From positions 171,326 through 235,325 of the forward strand of contig DLJQ01000022.1 of the NCBI GenBank assembly GCA_002484335.1: a stretch of DNA of 64,000 nucleotides, given 5' to 3'. The DNA comes from Flavobacteriales bacterium UBA7612. Its GTDB lineage: Bacteria; Bacteroidota; Bacteroidia; Flavobacteriales; Weeksellaceae. Positions within the stretch are counted from its first letter, which is position 1. Each line of letters opens with the position of its first letter. The position numbers and the translations under genes are program-made. Positions 28,246-37,775 of the stretch are shown piece by piece. Below the pieces are notes generated by a model. The model saw nothing but the letters and a program-made list of their open reading frames with translations. It did not search any database and had not been told where the DNA came from.

Positions 28246-28968
28246 CTATTTATCTTTATGATAATGGTAATGGTCCTGAATAATAATTTGAATAAAATCT
28301 ATATTACCTAAACCATCACTCTTTACATCCATAATTTCTTCTAATTTTCTTGTTAGTTTTAAAAGAATATCATAGTCATTCTTTTTCATTGCAATATTAA
28401 AATTATCCTTTACAATATTTATATCTCTATCAGACAACTTGTAAACTTCAGGAAAACGAATTTTATATGTATCAGAAATATTTTCAAATATCGTTTGAGA
28501 TAAATCCAATTTAGGATTAAGATCAATTAAACAAGTATTAGCTACAATATCTCCTAAACGTTGATGTTTTTTATTAATAATGATTGTTATTAATGCGATT
28601 ATTCCTGTAAATAAATATAATTCTACAAGTCCAATTACCCATCGTAAAAAATAATCAAAATTATTTGCTCTATTCCCATCAATTCTTAATACCCTAATTT
28701 TCATCAACCATTTTCCAAAAGTTTGTCCATTCATTAAAATTTCTAAAACCAAAGGATATAATAAGAAAATGAATCCAAGTAAACTAAAAATACCATAGGT
28801 AAACCATTTATCTTTTATGGGAATAAGAGTTGAAAAGTAATAAAGTGCAATCACCAAAAAGATACGAATAATAATATCTATAATATAAGCTAATATACGT
28901 TTACCTACAGAAGCTATATTGTATTCAATTTGCACATTTTGAGGTGTATTGACTAAAAGTTTATTCAT
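28246..28968 (-). CDS. RDD family membrane protein
   Basis: 240 residues. The N-terminal half is an RDD domain, with SVGKRILAYIIDIIIRIFLVIALY (the Arg-Asp-Asp-like signature), four hydrophobic segments and GQTFGKWLMKIRVLR. The C-terminal 80 residues are soluble and helical. It is divergent from the SpoIIM gene with 30 bp between the start codons. In Bacteroidota RDD genes regularly head the SpoIIM-DUF4129-MoxR-DUF58 cluster, so it belongs to this set. Confidence 0.9.
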   Translation of the reverse strand: MNKLLVNTPQNVQIEYNIASVGKRILAYIIDIIIRIFLVIALYYFSTLIPIKDKWFTYGIFSLLGFIFLLYPLVLEILMNGQTFGKWLMKIRVLRIDGNRANNFDYFLRWVIGLVELYLFTGIIALITIIINKKHQRLGDIVANTCLIDLNPKLDLSQTIFENISDTYKIRFPEVYKLSDRDINIVKDNFNIAMKKNDYDILLKLTRKLEEIMDVKSDGLGNIDFIQIIIQDHYHYHKDK

Positions 28969-28998
28969 ATATTTGAATTACTAATTAACCCCTCTACA

Positions 28999-29997
28999 AT
29001 GAGAGAAGCTCATTTTATTGATAAAAATAAGGCGAAATGGTCTGATATTGAACATAATTTGAAAAATAAAATTAATGTTCATCCAGATATTCTGTCTAAA
29101 AACTACATCGAAATTACGAATGATTTGGCTTTTGCTCAAACATTTTATCCAAAAAGTAAAACAAAAGAATACTTAAATGAGCTAGCATTATTTGCTCATC
29201 AATCCATATATAAAGACCAAAGAAATTCGAGTAATCAATTCATTCAATTCTTTAAAAATGACGTTCCTAATGTTATCTACAAAAATCATAAAATGCTATT
29301 GTATTCTTTTTTGATTTTTTCTTTTGCCGTTCTCATAGGAATAATATCTTCTCATTACGATCAAGATTTCACAAGTCTTATCTTAGGAAGAGATTATGTA
29401 GAAGAAACATTAGTTAACATTAAAAATGGTGATCCTGCTGCTATTTATAAATCTGGAAGTCAAACTGGTTCTACACTTGCAATTACTGTCAACAATATAA
29501 AAGTTGCATTTTATGCATTTACATTAGGTTTATTTTTTAGTATTGGAGCTGGATATATCTTATTTAACAATGGAATTATGTTAGGTGCATTCCATTATAT
29601 GTTTTTTAAAGAAGGGGTTTTAGGAAAAGCCATGACAGCAATTTGGATGCATGGTACTATAGAAATATCTGTTATTATAATTGCTGGAGCTTGTGGGCTA
29701 ATGCTTGGTAATAGTTTTATGTTTCCAAAAACTTATTCACGTAAAAAATCTTTAATCTTAAAAAGTAAAGAAGCTGTAATGATATTAGTTAGTACAATTC
29801 CATTTTTTATGCTTGCAGGGTTTATCGAGGGATTTATTACTCGTTTGTATGATATTAATCTATTTTTAAGTCTAGCTGTAATCCTATTATCCATTGTTTT
29901 GATTGTATGGTATTACGTTATTTATCCTATCAAAAAAAATAGAAAAAATCATTCTATGTCTAATCCTATTTTATCGAACACGAATGAGGAAGAATAA
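28999..29997 (+). CDS. Stage II sporulation protein M (SpoIIM) family membrane protein
   Basis: 332 residues. A soluble N-terminal helical region of about 95 residues (MREAHFIDKNKAKWSDIE is typical) is followed by six hydrophobic segments, with the family motif TLAITVNNIKVAFYAFTLGLFFSIGAG and GTIEISVIIIAGACGL. Despite the name the organism is not a spore former; family members occur widely with MoxR-DUF58 genes. Its 3' end overlaps the next gene by 14 bp. Confidence 0.9.
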   Translation: MREAHFIDKNKAKWSDIEHNLKNKINVHPDILSKNYIEITNDLAFAQTFYPKSKTKEYLNELALFAHQSIYKDQRNSSNQFIQFFKNDVPNVIYKNHKMLLYSFLIFSFAVLIGIISSHYDQDFTSLILGRDYVEETLVNIKNGDPAAIYKSGSQTGSTLAITVNNIKVAFYAFTLGLFFSIGAGYILFNNGIMLGAFHYMFFKEGVLGKAMTAIWMHGTIEISVIIIAGACGLMLGNSFMFPKTYSRKKSLILKSKEAVMILVSTIPFFMLAGFIEGFITRLYDINLFLSLAVILLSIVLIVWYYVIYPIKKNRKNHSMSNPILSNTNEEE

Positions 29998-30640
29998 AAC
30001 ATTCTGGACTATTATATTATTATTTACCCAATTTATTCTTTTTGCTCAAGATAAAAAAGAAGAATTCGAAGCGTTTAAACATAAATATTCATCAAAAACA
30101 TTTGATTATAATGATGTACAACCTCCTAAAGAAAAATCTAACTTTTTATCTAATATATTAAATTATATTTTATCATTTTTAGCAAAATTACCTTGGGTAT
30201 TTATCTTTTATACTATTGTTATTCTATTTATTTTATTCGTTGGTTATCGCATTTATAAAAATGGTGGCTTATTAAAACAAAATGCACGCAAAATAAGTGA
30301 AGAAACTGATTTTAATTACATCGAACAAAATTTAAATAATATTAATTTAAATGAATTGATTTCTAAAGCTGAAAACAATAATAATTATCCTTTAGCAATA
30401 CGTTATTTACATTACCAAAACTTACAAAATTTGGATAAGTATGGTATAATTGAATGGAATCCAAAAAAAACAAATCAACAATTTATTAATCAAATAAAAA
30501 ATGAAAAGAATAAACTAGATTTTCAAGAAAATACAAGAATTTTTAATCAAGTTTGGTTTGGTGAATTTGTTATTAATGAAGATGATTATAAAAATCTTAA
30601 AGTTATGTTTAACCAATTTAATGAAACAATAATTGCATGA
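29984..30640 (+). CDS. DUF4129-type protein of the MoxR-DUF58 cluster
   Basis: 218 residues from the ATG at 29984. A longer frame from 29903 lies within the SpoIIM gene and is rejected. A signal sequence (TQFILFAQDKK) and one transmembrane helix (about 68-92) precede a cytoplasmic helical domain, with PLAIRYLHYQNLQNLDKYGIIEWNPKKTN. This is the DUF4129 pattern (AIR.LYL..L..L...G.I.W...KTN). It overlaps the neighbour on both sides and is clearly part of the operon. Confidence 0.8.
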   Translation: MRKNKTFWTIILLFTQFILFAQDKKEEFEAFKHKYSSKTFDYNDVQPPKEKSNFLSNILNYILSFLAKLPWVFIFYTIVILFILFVGYRIYKNGGLLKQNARKISEETDFNYIEQNLNNINLNELISKAENNNNYPLAIRYLHYQNLQNLDKYGIIEWNPKKTNQQFINQIKNEKNKLDFQENTRIFNQVWFGEFVINEDDYKNLKVMFNQFNETIIA

Positions 30641-31809
30641 AAAATAATTTAGTTATTATAATTGGAATTTTTGTTCTAATTTTTTTAATGCTCTTTGGTT
30701 ATTCTAAACTAAATTTTTCTTTACCAAAATCATGGGAAATCACTCTTGATCAAAATAGTAAAGATCCTTACGGTTTATATATTGCACATAAAGAAATAGG
30801 GAATCTTTCAAAAGGAAAAATAAAAGATTTAGAGAAAATATCTGAATTGAATATTGATAAAACTAAGGCAAGCGATTACGCTCTTGTTATTATAGGAAAA
30901 GAAGTTTTTTTAGATTCTATTTCAAAAAAGTACATTTCTGATTTAGTAAAAAATGGAGGAATTGTATTTATTTCAGATTATCAAGATAATACAGACGATA
31001 CTATATATACAGCATATAAAGATATTAAAGGGAATTTTGAATTGTCGTTAAAAGATAAGTATCTAATCAGTAATAAGAAAGATATTCAACATCATTATAT
31101 AGAAAAATATAATGCTAGAAATCATGAAGTTCTTGGAACAATTAATATTAACAATAAATCATATCCTAACTTTATAAAATATCAACCAAATAAAGCGAAA
31201 GGATACTTTTTATATCACACAGAACCTATTTATTTTTCAAATTATTATCTTCTTAATCAAGATAGTTATTTTTATTCTAAAACTGTTTTTCAATCTTTGA
31301 AAGGGAAAACCATTCTATGGTATAATACAGAAAAAACTTATGCAGGAGCAGCAAATACATCTGTTATGAGATTTATAATGTCCCAACCTGCTTTAAAATA
31401 TTCATGGATAAGTTTGTTGATTCTTCTTTTCTTATTTTTAATTTTTAAAAGTAAAAGAGAACAACGAATTATACCAATTATAGAAAAAGAAGAAAATCAT
31501 AGTTTAGAGTTTGCTAAAACAATATCTTCACTTTATCAAGAAAATGGTGAAACAAAAGATATCATAAATAAGAAAATTGATTATTTTCTCTATCAATTGA
31601 GAAAAAGTTTTATGATTGAAACTGATGATCTCATGAATAAAAAATTTATAGAACTTGTTGCTCAAAAAGCAAATATTTCACAAGAAGAATGTCTAAATGA
31701 TTTTCTTATAATAAAAAATAGTTACGAAAAACAACATCCAACTATACATGATTTAAAAAATGTATATCAAATTATAGAAAACTACAAACAGAAAGCAAAT
31801 ATCTCATGA
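30637..31809 (+). CDS. DUF4350 domain protein
   Basis: 390 residues. A single N-terminal membrane anchor (about 3-20) is followed by a soluble domain with the opening SWEITLDQNSKDPYGLYIAHKEIG, in which a Rossmann-like GATase fold is expected from family DUF4350. A second transmembrane helix (about 250-270) and a helical cytoplasmic tail follow. The start overlaps the DUF4129 stop by ATGA, and the end overlaps the MoxR gene in the same way. Function is unknown. Confidence 0.85.
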   Translation: MKNNLVIIIGIFVLIFLMLFGYSKLNFSLPKSWEITLDQNSKDPYGLYIAHKEIGNLSKGKIKDLEKISELNIDKTKASDYALVIIGKEVFLDSISKKYISDLVKNGGIVFISDYQDNTDDTIYTAYKDIKGNFELSLKDKYLISNKKDIQHHYIEKYNARNHEVLGTININNKSYPNFIKYQPNKAKGYFLYHTEPIYFSNYYLLNQDSYFYSKTVFQSLKGKTILWYNTEKTYAGAANTSVMRFIMSQPALKYSWISLLILLFLFLIFKSKREQRIIPIIEKEENHSLEFAKTISSLYQENGETKDIINKKIDYFLYQLRKSFMIETDDLMNKKFIELVAQKANISQEECLNDFLIIKNSYEKQHPTIHDLKNVYQIIENYKQKANIS

Positions 31810-32798
31810 ACGAAAATACATATCAACCAATACAAATAGAAAATAGAATCGATTTTACAGATGTACAAGAAAAAATGCAAGCTGTAAAAAAGGAATTAAA
31901 AAAAGTAATTGTTGGACAAGATGATGTTATAGATCAATTAATTCTTACTTTATTATCAGACGGTCATTCACTTATAGAAGGTTTACCTGGTGTTGCGAAA
32001 ACAATGATGGCAAAATTATTAGCTAAAACAATCAATGCTGAATTTAATCGTATTCAATTTACACCAGATTTAATGCCTTCTGATGTAATAGGAACTTCTA
32101 TTTTGAATTCAAAAATTAATGAATTCGAATTTAAAAAAGGTCCAATTTTCGCAAATATTATTTTAATTGATGAAATTAACCGATCTCCTGCTAAAACACA
32201 AGCAGCTTTGTTCGAGTGTATGTCCGAGCAACAAGTTACAGTTGATGGAAATACTTATCCTTTACAACCTCCATTTTTAGTTTTGGCAACACAAAACCCT
32301 ATTGAACAAGAAGGTACTTATCGTTTACCAGAAGCCCAATTAGATCGTTTCATGTTTAAAATTTTTGTAAATTATCCATCCTTAGAAAATGAAATAGAAT
32401 TATTAAAAGAGCAACAAGACCGTAAAAATATAGATAAAACTACTTTAGTTCATAAGGTAATTAATGGTAATGATATTAATGAATTTCAAGAGCGAATAAA
32501 ATCAATCTTTATACACGAATCATTATTAAATTATATTGCAACAGTTGTGCATCAAACTCGTATTGATCAATCTTTGTATATCGGTGCTTCACCCCGTGCT
32601 TCTATAGCTATATTAGATGCTTCTAAATCTAATGCTGCTATTAATGGAAGAGATTTCGTAATTCCTGAAGATATAAAACAGGTTGCACATGCAATTTTAG
32701 GTCATCGTGTTGTCTTAGTTCCTGAAAAAGAAATGGAAGGAATAACAACACAACAAATTATACAACAAATTATTGATCGCGTAGAAATTCCACGTTAA
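31806..32798 (+). CDS. MoxR family AAA+ ATPase
   Basis: 330 residues. Walker A is in LIEGLPGVAKTMMAKLLA, Walker B in IILIDEINRSPAKTQAALFE, sensor 1 in VLATQNPIEQEGTYRLPEAQLDRFMF, and the C-terminal lid domain carries YIGASPRASIAIL. MoxR ATPases work with a DUF58 or VWA protein to remodel or insert cofactors into a target complex. The target here is unknown. It overlaps its neighbours by 4 and 1 bases. Confidence 0.95.
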   Translation: MNENTYQPIQIENRIDFTDVQEKMQAVKKELKKVIVGQDDVIDQLILTLLSDGHSLIEGLPGVAKTMMAKLLAKTINAEFNRIQFTPDLMPSDVIGTSILNSKINEFEFKKGPIFANIILIDEINRSPAKTQAALFECMSEQQVTVDGNTYPLQPPFLVLATQNPIEQEGTYRLPEAQLDRFMFKIFVNYPSLENEIELLKEQQDRKNIDKTTLVHKVINGNDINEFQERIKSIFIHESLLNYIATVVHQTRIDQSLYIGASPRASIAILDASKSNAAINGRDFVIPEDIKQVAHAILGHRVVLVPEKEMEGITTQQIIQQIIDRVEIPR

Positions 32799-34126
32799 TG
32801 AATGTTTTTAGAAGTATTTTTCTCACAAATCGTTTGTTCTACATAGGATTTTTTATTGCATTTTGTTATGTGATTAGTTTTTTTGTACCTATATTTTTCT
32901 ATATAACAAATGCTATTGCATTCATCCTTGTAATAATCATTTTAATGGATATTCTATTTATTTTTTTAGTGAAAAATTCAATAGAAATTATACGAGAATA
33001 TCCTGAACGTCTATCTAATGGAGACAAAAATGATTTGAAATTACATGTAAAAAGTAATTATCTATTTCCCTTATATCTAAGGATTATAGAAGAACTTCCT
33101 ATTCAATTACAAATAAGAAATTTAGAATTTAAAAAACATCTTGCTAAAAAAGAAGCAACACAATTTTTATATACTGTAAAACCGACAGAAAGAGGATCTT
33201 ATGATTTTGGAAAAACAAATGTTTTTATTTCAGTTTTTGGACTAATCGAAAAGAGAATTCAAAGTAATGAAAATTTATCTATTCCATCCTATCCATCATA
33301 TTTACAACTAAAACAATTCCAATTATATTCAACGGCTAAATTACAGAATCAATTTGGAATGAAAAGAATCCGAAAAATTGGAACAAATACAGAATTTGAA
33401 AATATAAGAAATTATAACATTGGTGATGAATATAGATTAATCAATTGGAAAGCTACAGCAAAAGCGAATAAATTAATGGTAAATCAATTTCAAGAAGAAA
33501 AATCACAACCAGTCTATTCTGTAATTGATTTGGGAAGAACTATGCGAATGCCTTTTGATGGATTAAAATTATTGGATTATTCAATTAATTCTAGTCTAGT
33601 TTTAGCCAATATATCACTTCAAAAAAATGAGAAAGCAGGTTTAATTACTTTTAATAATTCAATTAAGGATTTTGTTGTTGCTGATAGAAAAAATTATCAA
33701 ATGCCTATGATTTTAGAAAAATTGTACAATGTTGATACAAATTTTCTTGAAACTGATTTTGGGCAATTGTATGTTTTTATGAAACGAAAACTTACTCAAC
33801 GTTCTCTTCTATTTATTTATACAAATTTTGAGACATTAGATGCTTTAGAGCGACAAATGCCTTACCTAAAATTAATTAAAAAATCTCATGTTGTTGTATT
33901 GATTTTATTTAAAAATACGGAGTTAAAAAAATTAGCTCATCAAAAAGCAAAAACGACAACAGATATTTATAATAATGTAATCGCTGAAAAATTTAATTAT
34001 GACAAAGAATTAATCATTAACAGATTAAATCAATTCGGAATTTTAACCATTTATTGCGAACCTAAAGAATTAACTATTGGAATTATTAATAAATATTTAG
34101 AGATAAAAGCCAAGGGATTATTCTAA
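32798..34126 (+). CDS. DUF58 domain protein, MoxR partner
   Basis: 442 residues. Two N-terminal hydrophobic helices (about 13-60) are followed by a beta-rich region and the DUF58 signature FENIRNYNIGDEYRLINWKATAKANKLMVNQFQEE. A VWA-like fold follows (PVYSVIDLGRTMR, with only a partial MIDAS). The start codon overlaps the MoxR stop (TAATG). It ends the operon; a 34281-34308 hairpin follows. Confidence 0.93.
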   Translation: MNVFRSIFLTNRLFYIGFFIAFCYVISFFVPIFFYITNAIAFILVIIILMDILFIFLVKNSIEIIREYPERLSNGDKNDLKLHVKSNYLFPLYLRIIEELPIQLQIRNLEFKKHLAKKEATQFLYTVKPTERGSYDFGKTNVFISVFGLIEKRIQSNENLSIPSYPSYLQLKQFQLYSTAKLQNQFGMKRIRKIGTNTEFENIRNYNIGDEYRLINWKATAKANKLMVNQFQEEKSQPVYSVIDLGRTMRMPFDGLKLLDYSINSSLVLANISLQKNEKAGLITFNNSIKDFVVADRKNYQMPMILEKLYNVDTNFLETDFGQLYVFMKRKLTQRSLLFIYTNFETLDALERQMPYLKLIKKSHVVVLILFKNTELKKLAHQKAKTTTDIYNNVIAEKFNYDKELIINRLNQFGILTIYCEPKELTIGIINKYLEIKAKGLF

Positions 34127-34280
34127 AGAAATAATAAAATCTTTATTAATCTATTAAAATTATTTAAACTAATTCTTTTATTAATTTATTTCATTTTAAT
34201 TCTCTCGAATAATATTTTTTAGAAATTTCACAGTTCAGAGTGATATTTGTATAATTAAAAATAACAATATATTAAATTTC

Positions 34281-34308
34281 AATCCATCTTATGTACCTAA
34301 GATGGATT
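34281..34308 (+). terminator. Intrinsic terminator of the MoxR-DUF58 operon
   Basis: An 11-bp perfect stem (34281-34291 with 34298-34308) with a 6-base loop and T-rich tail lies 155 bp after the DUF58 stop. It is also upstream of the carboxylesterase gene. Confidence 0.7.
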
Positions 34309-34374
34309 CTTTTATTAAATGATTTTATATCTTTATAAAACAATTAACCCAATTATTATAGATAATAAAAACCT

Positions 34375-35688
34375 ATGTCTAATTCAATTATTTATCCTAC
34401 TTCTGTTGGAGATTTTTCTAGAATAAAAGAAAATAATGTCACTTTTATTAAAAATATTCGCTACGCAAAATCAGAAAGATATCATAACCCTATTCCTGTA
34501 CAAAATGAACAATTTATTTCTGATAAAATTGTTATGTGTCCTCAAAACCCAAGTGAATTAACAGATAAATATCTAGAAAAAATTGATATAAATGATTGCC
34601 ATTTTGATGAATCTCCTCAATATTTAACAATAACAATCCCAGATAATTCTCAGAACAATAATAATTTACCTGTTGTTGTGTGGATTCATGGTGGTTCTTA
34701 TGAATATGGAGCTGGTTCTATTGGAACCTCAGATCCTTCAGTTTGGGTAGACGAACAAAATATTATTGTAGTTTCACTTACTTTTAGACTTGGAATTTTT
34801 GGATTTCTTGGTGGTTATGATAAACGAAAAGCTAATTTAGGTTTATTAGACATTATTGAAGGATTGAAATGGGTTAAAGAAAATATAGCAGCTTTTGGAG
34901 GAGATCAAAATAATATAACTATTATGGGACAATCTGCTGGTGGGGATGCTGTAACACATTTGTTAGGAATAGAAAAAGCTAATAATTTATTTAAAAGAGC
35001 TATTATACATAGTGCCCCACTTTCTCTAAGAACACAAAAAGAAAAACTAAATAAATATTTTTCAAAAGAAACTGCTAATGTTCAAAATGATTCTGATCTT
35101 TCAAAACTATTAAATACACAAAATAATAATCGACCTCCACTTCTTCGATTTGGTTTAAAAGCATTTATGCCTTTTGGCTTAGAGTACGGTTTTAATCCTT
35201 TACCAAATGAGGATGAAATGCAGCAGGCCTGGGATAAAAATGCAAATAAATATGATGTTTTAATAGGTAATAATACCGAAGAAGCATCCTTTTTCCTAAA
35301 AACTACCAATTTTTATTTAAAATATAAGAATAATATAATCAATAATTTTATAACTGATAAGTTGATTAATGGAATAACAAATTCCATTTACAAAAATCCT
35401 TGTAGAAAATTCGCAAATGATTATAGTAAAGCTGGCGGAAATATTTATTATTATACAATTTCTCCATTAATAAAAGGAGCTGACTTAGCTGCAGGACATT
35501 GTATTGATTTACCATTGATTTTTGCTAACGAAAAAGCATGGAAAAATGCAGAAATGATAAAAGATATTTCATGGAATTATATTTTCGAAAATGGGAAGTT
35601 AATGAGAAAAATATGGGCTGATTTTGCTAGAAATGGTAAAATATCTAATGAACAATCTCCTCAATTTTTAACAATTAATAAATTATAA
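34375..35688 (+). CDS. Type B carboxylesterase
   Basis: 437 residues of alpha/beta-hydrolase. The oxyanion loop is VVVWIHGGSYEYGAGS, the nucleophile Ser187 is in MGQSAGGDAV, and the C-terminal His region is AAGHCIDLPLIF. No signal peptide is visible, so it is probably cytoplasmic. Members hydrolyse short-chain esters; the true substrate is unknown. Slightly short for the family (about 480-550). It is convergent with the following lipoprotein gene with 2 bp between stops. Confidence 0.92.
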   Translation: MSNSIIYPTSVGDFSRIKENNVTFIKNIRYAKSERYHNPIPVQNEQFISDKIVMCPQNPSELTDKYLEKIDINDCHFDESPQYLTITIPDNSQNNNNLPVVVWIHGGSYEYGAGSIGTSDPSVWVDEQNIIVVSLTFRLGIFGFLGGYDKRKANLGLLDIIEGLKWVKENIAAFGGDQNNITIMGQSAGGDAVTHLLGIEKANNLFKRAIIHSAPLSLRTQKEKLNKYFSKETANVQNDSDLSKLLNTQNNNRPPLLRFGLKAFMPFGLEYGFNPLPNEDEMQQAWDKNANKYDVLIGNNTEEASFFLKTTNFYLKYKNNIINNFITDKLINGITNSIYKNPCRKFANDYSKAGGNIYYYTISPLIKGADLAAGHCIDLPLIFANEKAWKNAEMIKDISWNYIFENGKLMRKIWADFARNGKISNEQSPQFLTINKL

Positions 35689-35690
35689 AC

Positions 35691-36650
35691 TTATTTTTTC
35701 AGTACTAATTTGTCTAAATCTAATAACAAGTAATTAATATTTTGAAAAATAGTTCTTACAACAGATTGCATTTGATTTAGCATAATTGCTCTATTTCTTA
35801 AATCTGATGCTGTATATTTTCCTCCATTAGAAAAAACAACAGAAGAGTTTGCTTCATTAAGATCATCGTTGAAATTTAATTTTAACCATCTTTGTTTTGT
35901 ATTTTGCAAAATAGAAAAACCATGTTCATTATTAGCAAACTTTTTCTCTGTAAACATATACCATACAAAAGGAGGAAAATTTGGAGTTTCTAATTTTTCA
36001 TTCCAAATATCTCTTAATAAATTTCTTTCGTGCTCAAATTCTATTTTTTTTCCTTTAGGATTAAAAGTCGCTAATCCAAGTCCTGCTCCTAAAATTCCTC
36101 CTCCAATACCAACAGTATTTTGCCAATCGTTATTTTTTATAATTCCTCCTGCAATACTTGTTGCTGCACCCGTAATAATAGAAGACATCACCAAAAAATT
36201 ATTTTTTTTATCATTAATATTTTGAACATAATTAGCCATCTGATCTACACGTTCTCCTTCACAATCATATTCCGCAGCAACAGCATTTAATTCTGTAGAA
36301 ATCATTGTTATTTTATTATTTATGATATTCTTTAATTCTAAAATTCTTAATCTTGAATTAATTGTTGTATCATTTTTTATTTTAATCATATTATCAACTT
36401 CAGAAGTAGCATCTAAAGCATTTAAAATTAAAACACTCTGATCTGAAAAATAATTTTTCAAATCAGTATTTGAATTAATAATTGAATCAGAATTATATGA
36501 AATCTTTAATTGTTCGTAATTATAATTTTCAGGTGGTTTACAATAGCTATCTTTTAGGATTAATATATTTTTTTCTGTATTCATCTTTTTTTGAGAAACA
36601 CAAGAAAATAAAAAAATAGAGGTCAGAATAATGTATAAAACTTTTTTCAT
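35691..36650 (-). CDS. Large lipoprotein of unknown function
   Basis: 319 residues from the ATG at 36650, the start that gives a clean lipoprotein leader (LYIILTSIFLFSC, lipid Cys near 17). An upstream ATG at 36668 would lie inside a hairpin. The middle (about 150-200) has glycine/alanine-rich hydrophobic stretches (VMSSIITGAATSIAGGIIK and VGIGGGILGAGLGLA) that could be membrane-inserting, followed by a polar domain. I do not recognise the family. Confidence 0.75.
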   Translation of the reverse strand: MKKVLYIILTSIFLFSCVSQKKMNTEKNILILKDSYCKPPENYNYEQLKISYNSDSIINSNTDLKNYFSDQSVLILNALDATSEVDNMIKIKNDTTINSRLRILELKNIINNKITMISTELNAVAAEYDCEGERVDQMANYVQNINDKKNNFLVMSSIITGAATSIAGGIIKNNDWQNTVGIGGGILGAGLGLATFNPKGKKIEFEHERNLLRDIWNEKLETPNFPPFVWYMFTEKKFANNEHGFSILQNTKQRWLKLNFNDDLNEANSSVVFSNGGKYTASDLRNRAIMLNQMQSVVRTIFQNINYLLLDLDKLVLKK

Positions 36651-36662
36651 AGATATAAAATT

Positions 36663-36703
36663 GGTCACTATGTAAGATAATTATATATCGTTACATAGTG
36701 ACC
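36663..36703 (-). terminator. Hairpin after menE, just before the next gene's start
   Basis: A perfect 13-bp stem (36663-36675 with 36691-36703) and 15-base AT loop. It follows menE by 46 bp and ends 13 bp before the ATG of the lipoprotein gene. A short T-rich tract on the minus strand fits a terminator, but its closeness to the start codon also allows a 5'-leader role. Confidence 0.6.
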
Positions 36704-36748
36704 TAAATTTATAATTTTATTTAAAAAATTTCTAATTAAAAATTATAT

Positions 36749-37774
36749 TTAATTAAATTGTTGTCTTTTAATTTTTCCACTTTCAGTTCTTGTAAATTCT
36801 TTTATAAATAGAATTTCTTTTGGTAGTTGGTATTTTGATAAATCAACATCTGAAAAATTCATACTTCTCTCCTCACCTTCTATTACAAGAATTAATTTTT
36901 CTCCTAATAATTCATCTTTCTTTGATGTTACATAAAAATCTGTTGTTATAAAAGGTTTTAATTTTCCTTCTATTTGCTCTGGAAATAACTTTATTCCCCC
37001 AGAATTTATGACATTATCAGCACGACCAATCCAATTGAATTTTTTAGTATCAATTATTTCAACAATATCATTGGTAACAACTTGTAGATTGTCATAAGGA
37101 GTATTGATGACTAAACAACCTCGTTCATCTTGAGAAATTTTAACCTCATCAAATGCTTCAAAAACATTTTCAACATTTGTATAACGTTTGTTTTTAACTT
37201 GTTTGAATGCGATATGAGTAATTGTTTCTGTCATTGCATAAGTTTCATAAATCTGATTCTCATACAATGATAATTCTTGTTTCACTTTGTCAGAAAGTGG
37301 AGCTCCTCCAATAATTAGTTTGTTACATTTTGAAACAAAGTCTAATGATTTTTCGACTTGCATTGGAGTTAAAGCTACAAAATCAATTATAGACAAATTC
37401 TCATTAATTCCTTTATTGATAAGATCTAAGAATATATGAGAAGTTGGTTCTATACAAATTAGTTTTAATCCTACTTCTACTGCACGAACTAACATCAATT
37501 TTCCTGCGATATAAGTTACAGGCATAGCAAGCAGCGCTGTATTTCCTTTTTGTAAGTGTAAATATTTTGCTGTCATATTTGCACTTTTACGCATATTTTC
37601 TTTGGTAAGAATTATTTCTTTTGGTGTTCCTGTTGACCCTGAAGTATGGGCTATCATTACTTCTGAATCTGAAAACCAATCCATTAAAAATACTTTTACG
37701 GATTCTTCGAAATCATTTTTAGGAATAATAGTTTGTGGATTGAAAATAGTTTGAGAAAAATCTAAATACAACAT
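36749..37774 (-). CDS. menE: o-Succinylbenzoate--CoA ligase (AMP-binding enzyme)
   Basis: Activates o-succinylbenzoate to its CoA thioester in menaquinone synthesis. The AMP-binding signature is HTSGSTGTPKEI, followed by YAMTETITHIAFK and the hinge WIGRADNVINSGGIKLFPEQIE, with the C-terminal catalytic lysine in TESGKIKRQ. At 341 residues it is a short form, common in Bacteroidota. menC two genes upstream on the same strand supports the assignment. Confidence 0.88.
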   Translation of the reverse strand: MLYLDFSQTIFNPQTIIPKNDFEESVKVFLMDWFSDSEVMIAHTSGSTGTPKEIILTKENMRKSANMTAKYLHLQKGNTALLAMPVTYIAGKLMLVRAVEVGLKLICIEPTSHIFLDLINKGINENLSIIDFVALTPMQVEKSLDFVSKCNKLIIGGAPLSDKVKQELSLYENQIYETYAMTETITHIAFKQVKNKRYTNVENVFEAFDEVKISQDERGCLVINTPYDNLQVVTNDIVEIIDTKKFNWIGRADNVINSGGIKLFPEQIEGKLKPFITTDFYVTSKKDELLGEKLILVIEGEERSMNFSDVDLSKYQLPKEILFIKEFTRTESGKIKRQQFN

Positions 37775-37775
37775 T

